The notes below the pieces were generated by a model, which was not told the DNA's origin, made no database searches, and worked only from the letters and a program-made list of their open reading frames with translations. A DNA stretch of 64,000 nucleotides from the NCBI GenBank assembly GCA_030524545.1, contig JAUNGM010000009.1, forward strand, positions 62,001-126,000, given 5' to 3'. Position numbers and translations under genes: made by a program. The first letter of the stretch is position 1; each line of letters opens with the position of its first letter. Of the stretch, positions 53,113 to 60,994 are shown one piece after another. Origin of the DNA: Eubacteriales bacterium (GTDB lineage: Bacteria > Bacillota > Clostridia > Lachnospirales > Lachnospiraceae).

Positions 53113-53886
53113 ATGGAATATGAGAAAATGATCTTTGTTTGTGAGGACAGCATGGAAGGGATTTTTACCGCCGTTTATGAAGGATGGCTGTGGTGTGTCC
53201 GTGGGAAGACTGTGGAAATCTCTGTAAAAGAACCGGAATGTCCGGAATTTTTTACGACAGTAATCCCTGTTCCTTCCGACAGTGAGAAGGCGGGGAAGGT
53301 TTTGCGGACCGTACGGGACAAGCTGGGGTTTGCTGTCTATGAAGCGGTGTGTTATACGGCAGTGTCTGTCCATCCGGATAAAGGAACGCTGGTTTTTCGG
53401 GTGCTCTGGCAGGCACTTTCGGGCAGGCGATGCGACAGGCGGGTGATGGAGAATCTGGCCGACCCTGATGTGAATCAGGTTTCCAGGCTTCGGATCAAGG
53501 TCTGGCATGAGCTGCACAGATATTATGGATTTGTGCGTTTCCGGGAGATTGGCGGAAGTGTTCTTTATTCCCGGATCACACCCGAAAATGATGTGCTGGA
53601 AATGCTGGCTCCCCATTTTTCGGACCGTTTTCCAAATGAGAACTGGATGATTTATGATGAGGGGCGGAAGAAAGTACTGCTCCACCCCAAAGGCGGGAGC
53701 TGTTCCATACAGAAAGGTGCTGTTCTGCAGGCTGAGAAGGACGGTGCATTGACCGAAACAGAAGAATATGAGGAGCTTTGGAAGAGTTTTTGCCGCAGCA
53801 TCACCATTCAGGAACGGAAGAATCCCCGGCTCCAGCAGCAGCTCCTTCCGCTGAAATTTCGTTCCAATATGCCGGAATTTCCATGA
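53113..53886 (+). CDS. DUF4130 (TIGR03915) putative DNA repair partner
   Basis: A 257-residue protein of the TIGR03915/DUF4130 family, found next to the radical SAM protein in many Firmicutes and sometimes fused to a uracil-DNA glycosylase domain. Here no glycosylase domain is present; the C terminus ends after SFCRSITIQERKNPRLQQQLLPLKFR. Landmarks are SMEGIFTAVYEGWLW near the start and LHRYYGFVRFREIGG with APHFSDRFPNENWMIYDEGR in the middle. It is co-transcribed with the radical SAM gene (gap of four bases; GGAGGA ribosome-binding site). Function is inferred from linkage only. Confidence 0.85.
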   Translation: MEYEKMIFVCEDSMEGIFTAVYEGWLWCVRGKTVEISVKEPECPEFFTTVIPVPSDSEKAGKVLRTVRDKLGFAVYEAVCYTAVSVHPDKGTLVFRVLWQALSGRRCDRRVMENLADPDVNQVSRLRIKVWHELHRYYGFVRFREIGGSVLYSRITPENDVLEMLAPHFSDRFPNENWMIYDEGRKKVLLHPKGGSCSIQKGAVLQAEKDGALTETEEYEELWKSFCRSITIQERKNPRLQQQLLPLKFRSNMPEFP

Positions 53887-53944
53887 GATTCCTTTATTTT
53901 ATTCGGTGTACTTGCTGTTCTGACAGGAATATGCCTGATAAGAT

Positions 53945-54073
53945 ATGGGATTTAGTGACGAATCTTTTTTGGATAAATATTCAAATTCTGTGAATAATGT
54001 TGAAAAATTTAAAGAAATTATTAACAGTCTTGACAATAGATTCCAGAAATGGCAAAATACGCATAAGCTGTAA
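53945..54073 (+). CDS. Possible small AT-rich ORF or gene remnant
   Basis: A 42-codon frame beginning MGFSDESFLDKYSNSVNN and ending QKWQNTHKL. It is far richer in A/T than the neighbouring genes, and its residue mix (Asn, Lys, Ile, Asp) is protein-like with a likely helix in EKFKEIINSLDNRFQK. It has no ribosome-binding site, and a stop codon lies two codons before the ATG. It may be the tail of a decayed foreign gene. I do not recognise it. Confidence 0.25.
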   Translation: MGFSDESFLDKYSNSVNNVEKFKEIINSLDNRFQKWQNTHKL

Positions 54074-54154
54074 TCGGTTACAGAAATGAACCGTTTATAG
54101 CTGAAACAGCTGATTAAAACAAATTGCGATTTTGCATAAGGAGGATGATTGATC

Positions 54155-54382
54155 ATGACAGAGTGTCAGATTAAATTTCAGGCAGCAGATGACGTAAGGG
54201 AGTTTGTAAATGCAGCAAGCAAATGCGATTTTGATATTGATATCTTCTACAACCGGATTATTATTGATGCAAAATCCATTCTCGGAATTCTGAGTATGGA
54301 TCTGACAAAGGTTATGACTGTAAAATGCTATGGGGAAGACAAGAACTTTAACAAAACCATCGCTAAATTTGCAGTTGCATAA
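54155..54382 (+). CDS. HPr-like protein lacking the active histidine
   Basis: A 75-residue protein with the HPr fold. The segment IIIDAKSILGILSMDL aligns with the S46 region of HPr (Ser at residue 41 here), and AASK aligns nineteen residues before it as in B. subtilis HPr. By that alignment the H15 position is Ala (A10) and R17 is Asp, so it cannot carry phosphate for sugar uptake. It may be a Crh-like regulatory protein modified only at serine. AAGGAGG precedes ATG 54155, and a terminator follows, so it is a single-gene unit. Confidence 0.82.
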   Translation: MTECQIKFQAADDVREFVNAASKCDFDIDIFYNRIIIDAKSILGILSMDLTKVMTVKCYGEDKNFNKTIAKFAVA

Positions 54383-54434
54383 CAGATATTTGCGGACTTT
54401 GATTTGAACTGAATAGATCTAAAATACATGCAAG

Positions 54435-54468
54435 GGCGCATATCTCCAGGGGGGATGTGCGCCTGTTT
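54435..54468 (+). terminator. Intrinsic terminator after HPr-like gene
   Basis: GGCGCATATC (54435-54444) pairs with GGATGTGCGCC (to 54463), with one G-T pair and a G-rich loop, then GTTTTC. Confidence 0.75.
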
Positions 54469-54601
54469 TCATTGTCATATGCTTTTGTATCGTGTATAAT
54501 ATACGCGTTGGCAATGAGCTGTGCGGAAGCTGTCCGCCGCTGCGGGGATGGTAAATGGCTCAGGCACAAGCAAAATAGAAGGTACAAAGGCAGGAGCGTT
54601 T

Positions 54602-56962
54602 ATGGAAAAACCAGTTATCCGTATTTCCGTGCGAAATCTGGTGGAGTTTATTTTAAGAAGCGGTGATCTGGACAGTAGGAGAGGCTCCGGAGATAAGGAG
54701 GCCATGCTGAAGGGAGGACGGCTTCACAGAAAGATACAGAAACAGATGGGCAGCAATTACCGCCCGGAGGTTTCCCTGAAAAAAGAAACGGAATATGAGG
54801 ATCTGACTCTTCTGGTAGAAGGCCGTGCAGACGGTATTTTTACGGAAGAAGGCAGAACAGCAATTGACGAAATCAAGGGAATCTATGGGAATGTCAGGAA
54901 CCTGGAAGAGCCCGTACCGGTACACCGTGCCCAGGCCATGTGCTATGCAAAGATTTATGCAGAGATGGAAGGTCTTGCGGAAATTGATATCCAGATGACT
55001 TATGCAAATCTGGATACGGAAGAAATCCGGCGGTTCCGGGAGACATTTTCTTTCCCGGAATTGGAGACCTGGTATCAGGATCTGCTGGATTCCTACCACA
55101 AGTGGGTTTCCTACCGGCTTTCCTGGAAGAAGGAACGAAACCGGTCTATGGAGGGCCTGGAGTTTCCGTTTCCTTACCGTGAAGGACAGAGAAAGATGGT
55201 CAGCAGTGTCTACCACACAATCTGTGCAGGAAAGCAAATTTTTATCCAGGCACCTACAGGTGTGGGAAAAACCATGTCTACGGTATTTCCGGCTGTTCGT
55301 GCCGTAGGCGAGGGAAAGGGAGAAACAATCTTTTACCTGACAGCCAAGACGATTACCAGAACAGTTGCGGAAGAAGCATTTTCCATATTACAGCAGAATG
55401 GACTGAAGTTTAAGGTGATCACGATCACTGCCAAGGAAAAGCTTTGTTTCTGCGAGAAGCCGGAGTGTAATCCCGGGGCCTGCCCGTATGCCAGAGGACA
55501 CTTTGACAGGGTGAATGACGCAGTTTATGAGCTGTGGACCACAGAACAGACCTTTGACCGGGAGACAATCAAAAATCAGGCGCAGAAATGGCAGGTATGC
55601 CCTTTTGAAATGTGCCTGGATCTGGCAGTATGGACGGATGGGATCATCTGTGACTATAACTATGTATTTGACCCCAATGTACACCTGAAACGCTTTTTCG
55701 GGGAGAATATATCCGGGGAGTATCTGTTTCTGATTGACGAGGCTCACAATCTGGTGGAACGCGGACGGGAGATGTACAGCGCCTCTATTTGTAAGGAGGA
55801 GGTACTGGAAGTCAGAAAATTTATCAAACCATACAGCCAGAGAATTACCAGGGCACTGGACCGGGTGAATAAACAGCTTCTGGAGCTGAAAAAGGAATGT
55901 GTTGAGTACCGTGTTCTGGAAAATCCAGGTGCGCTGCCCCTCTGTCTTTTGAGTTTGCAGGGGGAGATGGATAAGCTGCTGGAGGAACCGCCCAGCGAGG
56001 AGGCCGTAGACGGAATTCTGGATTTTTATTTTTGTGTGCGGGATTTTTTGAATATTTCAGAGCTTGTGGATGAAAATTATGTAGTATATACGGAGAACGG
56101 TGAAGATGGAAAATTCCGCATGAAGCTGTTTTGCGTGAATCCGGCTTCCAATCTGGGAGAGTATCTGAAAAAGGGTGTCAGCACCGTTTTCTTTTCCGCC
56201 ACACTGCTTCCTATGTCCTATTACAGGAAGCTTCTGAGTATCCGGAAGGATGATTATGGAATTTATGTGCAGTCCCCCTTTGAGAAGGAGAAACGCTGCA
56301 TTTTGGCTGCTATGGATGTAAGCAGCCGTTATACAAGAAGAAATTATGAAGAGTATCGCAGGATTGCCGAATACATTGCCAGGACAGCATGGCAGAAAAA
56401 GGGCAATTATATGGTATTTTTTCCCTCGTATAAATTAATGGAGGATGTTTATCAGGTATATGAACAGGAATTCTCTGCTGACTGGGTACGCTGCATCCGC
56501 CAGAGTTCTTCCATGAATGAACAGGAGAGGGAGGAGTTTCTGGCGGAATTCCGGATTCGGGGGAAAACGCTTCTCGGGTTTTGTGTGATGGGCGGAATCT
56601 TTTCCGAAGGGATTGACCTGATGGGGGATCGCCTCATCGGAGCAATCGTGGTAGGAACCGGCCTGCCTCAGATCGGAAATGAAAGGGAAATCCTGAAGAA
56701 CTATTATGACGGCCGCGGTGAAAGCGGTTTTGATTATGCATATCGTTATCCGGGAATGAATAAAGTGTTACAGGCTGCCGGCCGTGTGATCCGCACACAG
56801 GAGGATGTGGGGATGATCCTGCTTCTGGATGACCGTTTTGGAAAAGCAGATTATCGTAATCTTTTCCCGGTGGAATGGGCGGATCTGAAAAAGTGCCGTC
56901 TGGACAGTCTGGAGAGATTTTTGCAGGAGTTTTGGAAGAAGACTGAGAAACTTGACAGATGA
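54602..56962 (+). CDS. XPD/DinG-type Fe-S helicase with N-terminal nuclease-like domain
   Basis: A 786-residue SF2 helicase. Residues 1-175 look like a Cas4/RecB-type PD-(D/E)XK domain (GRADGIF, then IDEIKG, then QAMCYAKIYAEM). The helicase part has Walker A APTGVGKT (217-224), an Fe-S cysteine cluster (C282, C284, C289, C294, C333, C338 are candidates for the four ligands), DEAH box LIDEAHNLVE, and C-terminal motifs FSEGIDLMGDRLIGA and QAAGRVIRTQED. It should unwind DNA 5' to 3' in repair. ATG 54602 follows CAGGAG. Its 3' end carries the glmS promoter. Confidence 0.9.
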   Translation: MEKPVIRISVRNLVEFILRSGDLDSRRGSGDKEAMLKGGRLHRKIQKQMGSNYRPEVSLKKETEYEDLTLLVEGRADGIFTEEGRTAIDEIKGIYGNVRNLEEPVPVHRAQAMCYAKIYAEMEGLAEIDIQMTYANLDTEEIRRFRETFSFPELETWYQDLLDSYHKWVSYRLSWKKERNRSMEGLEFPFPYREGQRKMVSSVYHTICAGKQIFIQAPTGVGKTMSTVFPAVRAVGEGKGETIFYLTAKTITRTVAEEAFSILQQNGLKFKVITITAKEKLCFCEKPECNPGACPYARGHFDRVNDAVYELWTTEQTFDRETIKNQAQKWQVCPFEMCLDLAVWTDGIICDYNYVFDPNVHLKRFFGENISGEYLFLIDEAHNLVERGREMYSASICKEEVLEVRKFIKPYSQRITRALDRVNKQLLELKKECVEYRVLENPGALPLCLLSLQGEMDKLLEEPPSEEAVDGILDFYFCVRDFLNISELVDENYVVYTENGEDGKFRMKLFCVNPASNLGEYLKKGVSTVFFSATLLPMSYYRKLLSIRKDDYGIYVQSPFEKEKRCILAAMDVSSRYTRRNYEEYRRIAEYIARTAWQKKGNYMVFFPSYKLMEDVYQVYEQEFSADWVRCIRQSSSMNEQEREEFLAEFRIRGKTLLGFCVMGGIFSEGIDLMGDRLIGAIVVGTGLPQIGNEREILKNYYDGRGESGFDYAYRYPGMNKVLQAAGRVIRTQEDVGMILLLDDRFGKADYRNLFPVEWADLKKCRLDSLERFLQEFWKKTEKLDR

Positions 56963-56979
56963 GAAATTTAAGGTATACT
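56952..56979 (+). promoter_or_regulatory. Promoter of glmS
   Basis: TTGACA (56952-56957), 16 bases, TATACT (56974-56979). It overlaps the last codons of the helicase gene. The leader of about 75 bases is too short for a glmS ribozyme and shows none of its features. Confidence 0.75.
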
Positions 56980-57061
56980 TTTGAGTGTATTTTGCTTTCG
57001 CACAGCAGAAGGATTATGAATTCATGCGAGGCTGTGTGAAGAATAGCAGGAGGATAAGAAT

Positions 57062-58888
57062 ATGTGTGGAATTGTAGGATATATTGGCGAGCATCAGGCG
57101 GCTCCGATTCTGCTGGATGGGCTTTCCAAGCTGGAATACCGCGGATATGATTCTGCGGGCATCGCCATTTTTGACGGCGAAAAAATTGAGATGCAGAAGG
57201 TTATGGGACGGCTTAAAGTTCTGGAGGAACTGACGCACGGAGGCGAGACTATGCCCGGAACCCTGGGAATCGGCCATACACGATGGGCAACTCACGGGTG
57301 CCCGTCCGATACCAACGCGCATCCCCACTTCAATAAAGAGCATACGATTGTGGTGGTTCACAATGGTATCATTGAAAACTATTCGAAATTAAAGAGAAAA
57401 CTGGAAGTTAAGGGATATGAGTTCCTTTCGGAGACAGATACGGAAGTTCTGGTACACCTGCTGACAGAATATTATAACGGCGACCCTATTTCGGCCATTG
57501 AGAAAGTGATGCGCAGAGTGGAAGGTTCCTATGCACTGGGAATTATGTTTCTGGATCATCCGCATCACATTTATGCGGCGCGTAAGGACAGCCCTTTGAT
57601 CGTAGGGGCAAGCGCTATGGGAAATCTCATTGCATCGGACGTTCCGGCTGTTTTGAAATATACCAGAAACGTCTACTATATGGAAAATGAGGAAATTGCC
57701 TGCCTCTCTAAAGAAAATATCCGTTTTTATAACATTGACGGAGATGTACTGGAAAAGAACGCTGCAAAAATCGAATGGGATATTGACGCTGCCGAAAAGG
57801 GCGGATATGAACACTTTATGCTGAAGGAAATCTATGAGCAGCCAAAGGCTGTCCGCGATACCATAAACCCGCGTCTTCGGGAGGATGACGTGGTGATCGA
57901 TGAGCTTGGCATGAGTGACGAGGAAATCCGTGCAGTCAAAAAGATTACGATTGTTGCCTGCGGTTCCGCATATCATGCGGGAATGACGGGCAAATATGTG
58001 CTGGAAGGCATGGCAAGGATTCCGGTGGAAGTGGATCTGGCAAGCGAATTCCGTTACAGAAATCCTATTTACGAGGAGGGTACACTGGCTGTGATCATCA
58101 GTCAGTCAGGAGAAACTGCTGACTCTCTGGCTGCACTTCGTGAAGCCAAAAACCATGGCGTGCGTGTTCTTGGCATTGTAAATGTGGTGGGGAGCTCCAT
58201 TGCAAGGGAAGCAGACAATGTCATGTATACCTGGGCCGGACCGGAAATTTCCGTTGCCACTACCAAGGCTTACAGCGCACAGATCTCAGCACTGTACCTT
58301 CTGGCCCTGAAATTTGCAAAAGTCCGGGAAACGATCACACAGGAGGAATTTTTGAAGCTGAAGTCCGATCTGGAACAGCTTCCGGAGCAGATTGAAACCC
58401 TTTTGGGTATGAAAGAAAAAATACAGCGCTTTGCAAACCGCTATCTGGCCGCAAACCATATGTTCTTTATCGGAAGAGGTGTGGATTATGCCATTGCCCT
58501 GGAGGGTTCCCTGAAATTAAAGGAAATCTCCTATGTGCATTCGGAAGCTTATGCGGCAGGAGAACTGAAGCACGGAACGATTTCTCTGATCGAGGAAGGA
58601 ACTCTGGTTGTTGCGGTGGCTACTCAGGAGAATCTTTATCCGAAGACGATCAGCAACATTGTGGAAGTGAAGACAAGAGGGGCTTTTGTTATGGCAGTGA
58701 CCAATTTCGGACACAAGGAAATTGAAAAGACGGCAGATTATGTCATCTATATTCCAAAGACAAGTTCCTATTTTACGAATTCCCTTGCAATCATTCCGCT
58801 GCAGCTTTTCGGATACTATGTTTCCCTTGGAAAAGGGCTGGATGTGGATAAACCAAGAAATCTGGCAAAATCTGTAACTGTGGAATAA
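57062..58888 (+). CDS. glmS: Glucosamine-fructose-6-phosphate aminotransferase
   Basis: A 608-residue enzyme making glucosamine 6-phosphate from fructose 6-phosphate and glutamine, the entry to cell-wall amino sugars. The N-terminal glutaminase begins with the catalytic Cys2 (MCGIVGYIGEHQ) and has YRGYDSAGIA and GHTRWATHG. Two SIS sugar-isomerase domains follow (VACGSAYHAG; ISQSGETADSLAALREAK; FIGRGVDYAIALEGSLKLKEISYVHSEAY), ending LAKSVTVE. Length is standard. No ribozyme is seen upstream, so feedback must act otherwise. It is probably co-transcribed with the next gene (16 bases on). Confidence 0.97.
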   Translation: MCGIVGYIGEHQAAPILLDGLSKLEYRGYDSAGIAIFDGEKIEMQKVMGRLKVLEELTHGGETMPGTLGIGHTRWATHGCPSDTNAHPHFNKEHTIVVVHNGIIENYSKLKRKLEVKGYEFLSETDTEVLVHLLTEYYNGDPISAIEKVMRRVEGSYALGIMFLDHPHHIYAARKDSPLIVGASAMGNLIASDVPAVLKYTRNVYYMENEEIACLSKENIRFYNIDGDVLEKNAAKIEWDIDAAEKGGYEHFMLKEIYEQPKAVRDTINPRLREDDVVIDELGMSDEEIRAVKKITIVACGSAYHAGMTGKYVLEGMARIPVEVDLASEFRYRNPIYEEGTLAVIISQSGETADSLAALREAKNHGVRVLGIVNVVGSSIAREADNVMYTWAGPEISVATTKAYSAQISALYLLALKFAKVRETITQEEFLKLKSDLEQLPEQIETLLGMKEKIQRFANRYLAANHMFFIGRGVDYAIALEGSLKLKEISYVHSEAYAAGELKHGTISLIEEGTLVVAVATQENLYPKTISNIVEVKTRGAFVMAVTNFGHKEIEKTADYVIYIPKTSSYFTNSLAIIPLQLFGYYVSLGKGLDVDKPRNLAKSVTVE

Positions 58889-58904
58889 TCGGAGGAATAC
58901 CTGA

Positions 58905-60341
58905 ATGAAACCACAGATGAGCTTTCGACGAATCGGAATTCTGTTAGGTGCTGTGCTGCTGACTCTGGGTACGGCTGCTTCTGCTTATGGCGCGGAGGTT
59001 GACAATGCGAGTCTTTTGTCAGTCACAGAGGAGGCTCAGATCAAGCCCCTGACAGATGGAAGCGGGAAATACCTGCTGAAGAGCGACGGCTTTTATTGCC
59101 TGAATGCTGACGGCACAAAAGAAAAAGCGGCGGCTGTCCATTATTTTGACCATATGGAAATAGACGGAACCACGTTGAATGGTTATTACTACCATGATGC
59201 GGACGGCAGATTTTCTGCCGGAAACAGTCATATGGTGCATATGGACGGCCTTGCCTGCGGTGATATGGTTTTTGATGGATTTTATATGATTCAGAATCTT
59301 GGGAAGATGACAGGTGCTCCCAGGGTTCGCTGCTTTGATGATTTTACAATGGACGGTCTTACATTGAACGGGTATTATTACTTTGATGAAAATGGAAGGC
59401 TGGTTACGGAAACAGGGATACATGAGCTGAAAATGAGCTGCAGCGGCAGGATGTTTGACGGCAGATATTATTTCGGCGGAACAGATGGCGCGCTTTTGCA
59501 GGAGGCAGGAACAACGTCGGAAGGCTTTCCGGTTGATGCCGATGGCAAAGTGACCGGGCTTGATGAACTGGGGATGGATACGTTAGAAGCGCAGCTGGAG
59601 TCTATGATTTCCGGATATACGGGAGAATGGAGCATTTTTGTAAAGAACCTAGGTACGGGAGAAACAATCCTGCTGAATGACAGGCCGATGTATTCCGCAA
59701 GCCTGGTTAAAGTTTTTGCGCTTGCAGCCTCCTATGATAATATGGAGACTGTACGCATAAATGAGGGAAACATAGCATCAGCTCCGGCAGACAGTGATGT
59801 GACCAGTGTGAAGCTGAACGATCTTCTTTGGAATATGATTGCGGTGAGCGACAATGAATCCTTTAATGAAATCGTGCGTTTACAGACCGAAAGCCACGAT
59901 TTTCTGAAAGGGGCGGAGCTTATCAATACATATCTCCGGACAGAAGGATATATGGATACTTCTGTGCAGAGCATTCTCCAGCCCTCTTCGTCACAGTCCG
60001 TAAGCCTTGGAGGAAAAAATACCACATCGGTGAAGGACTGCGGACTTCTTCTGGAACGGATTTTCCAAGGGGAGTGTGTAAGTCGGGAGGCTTCCGGGGA
60101 AATGCTGGAAATCCTGCTTGACCAGGAATGTACGTGGAAGATTCCGGAGGGAGTTCCGGACGGAATTGAGATTGCAAACAAAACCGGAGAAACGGATACG
60201 AACCAGCATGATATAGCCATTGTCTATGGATCAAAGACCACGTATATTCTTTGTGTGATGTCCGAGAATTGTCCTGAGGATACGGCCATTGACAATATCA
60301 GAAGCATTTCCGGAATCGTCTATCAGTATCTGAATCTTTAG
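58905..60341 (+). CDS. Exported serine hydrolase, beta-lactamase/PBP fold
   Basis: A 478-residue exported protein. A signal peptide ends near ASAYGAEV. Residues 40-210 hold repeats with aromatic-rich TLNGYYYHDADGRF and LTLNGYYYFDENGRL units, similar to glucan/choline-binding cell-wall repeats. The C-terminal domain has class A beta-lactamase-type motifs: SxxK (S266-K269, SLVK), SDN (315-317), and KTG (426-428). No Glu166-type ExxLN motif is visible, so a peptidoglycan carboxypeptidase or other serine hydrolase is as likely as a beta-lactamase. It follows glmS by 16 bases, fitting a cell-wall role. Confidence 0.82.
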   Translation: MKPQMSFRRIGILLGAVLLTLGTAASAYGAEVDNASLLSVTEEAQIKPLTDGSGKYLLKSDGFYCLNADGTKEKAAAVHYFDHMEIDGTTLNGYYYHDADGRFSAGNSHMVHMDGLACGDMVFDGFYMIQNLGKMTGAPRVRCFDDFTMDGLTLNGYYYFDENGRLVTETGIHELKMSCSGRMFDGRYYFGGTDGALLQEAGTTSEGFPVDADGKVTGLDELGMDTLEAQLESMISGYTGEWSIFVKNLGTGETILLNDRPMYSASLVKVFALAASYDNMETVRINEGNIASAPADSDVTSVKLNDLLWNMIAVSDNESFNEIVRLQTESHDFLKGAELINTYLRTEGYMDTSVQSILQPSSSQSVSLGGKNTTSVKDCGLLLERIFQGECVSREASGEMLEILLDQECTWKIPEGVPDGIEIANKTGETDTNQHDIAIVYGSKTTYILCVMSENCPEDTAIDNIRSISGIVYQYLNL

Positions 60342-60358
60342 ATATACAAAAAAATTGC

Positions 60359-60387
60359 TTGACCCTAATAAAATTTTGATATAGAAT
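60359..60387 (+). promoter_or_regulatory. Promoter of ridA
   Basis: TTGACC (60359-60364), 17 bases, TAGAAT (60382-60387). Confidence 0.55.
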
Positions 60388-60423
60388 AAAAACAACAAAA
60401 CGAAGACGAAAGGAGAACCCGAC

Positions 60424-60801
60424 ATGAAAGTAGTATATACGGAGAAAGCACCGGCTGCAATCGGACCGTACAGCCAGGCAATGATATTAAATGATGTTCT
60501 TTTTACATCCGGACAGATTCCGGTAGATCCTGCAACAGGAGAAGTAGCCGGTGATACGATCGAGGTACAGGCTGAACAGGTTATGAAGAATCTGGGTGCT
60601 GTTCTTGCAGAAGCCGGAACAAGTTTTGAAAATGCTGTGAAAACTACCTGCTTCCTTGCAGATATGGGCGACTTTGCAGCATTCAACGAGGTTTATGCCA
60701 AATATTTCGTGAATAAACCGGCACGTTCCTGCGTAGCCGTAAAGACCCTTCCGAAGAATGTTCTTTGCGAAGTGGAAGTGATTGCCGCAATTGAAAAATG
60801 A
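60424..60801 (+). CDS. ridA: RidA-family enamine/imine deaminase
   Basis: A 125-residue trimeric protein that hydrolyses reactive enamines and imines such as 2-aminoacrylate to ketoacids, protecting PLP enzymes. Signatures are APAAIGPYSQAM near the N terminus, VLFTSGQIPVDPATGE, and the C-terminal KPARSCVAVKTLPKNVLCEVEVIA with the active Arg and Glu. Length and spacing are typical. It has its own promoter and terminator. AAAGGAG precedes ATG 60424. Confidence 0.95.
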   Translation: MKVVYTEKAPAAIGPYSQAMILNDVLFTSGQIPVDPATGEVAGDTIEVQAEQVMKNLGAVLAEAGTSFENAVKTTCFLADMGDFAAFNEVYAKYFVNKPARSCVAVKTLPKNVLCEVEVIAAIEK

Positions 60802-60825
60802 TCTTGGAGCTTATAAGAGCCACAG

Positions 60826-60860
60826 GCCTTCCGGTACAGGTATATATCGGAAGGCTTTTT
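60826..60860 (+). terminator. Intrinsic terminator after ridA
   Basis: GCCTTCCG (60826-60833) pairs with CGGAAGGC (60848-60855), followed by a run of T. Confidence 0.88.
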
Positions 60861-60876
60861 TATTGCTTCGGAGAGA

Positions 60877-60905
60877 TTGCTTTTTGCCGGAAAATCGTGT
60901 ATAAT
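60877..60905 (+). promoter_or_regulatory. Promoter of the G1P dehydrogenase / ispF / cysS genes
   Basis: TTGCTT (60877-60882), 17 bases, TATAAT (60900-60905). Confidence 0.65.
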
Positions 60906-60960
60906 ACCAAACTGTACTATTGTATCTTTAAATAGAAGCGAAAAGGCTTTTTGCCGGAAA
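60880..60960 (+). repeat. 14-bp direct repeat around a promoter
   Basis: CTTTTTGCCGGAAA occurs at 60880-60893 (inside the promoter) and again at 60947-60960 (in the leader). The copies are 67 bases apart start to start. They may be two regulator-binding sites or traces of a local duplication. Confidence 0.6.
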
Positions 60961-60994
60961 GCAATTTTATAGAAAGTCAGGAGGAGAGAACCAA

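Noticed and set aside
56963-57061. glmS ribozyme upstream of glmS
   Set aside because: Only 99 bases lie between the genes, with a promoter taking up the first part; the length and conserved core of the ribozyme are absent.
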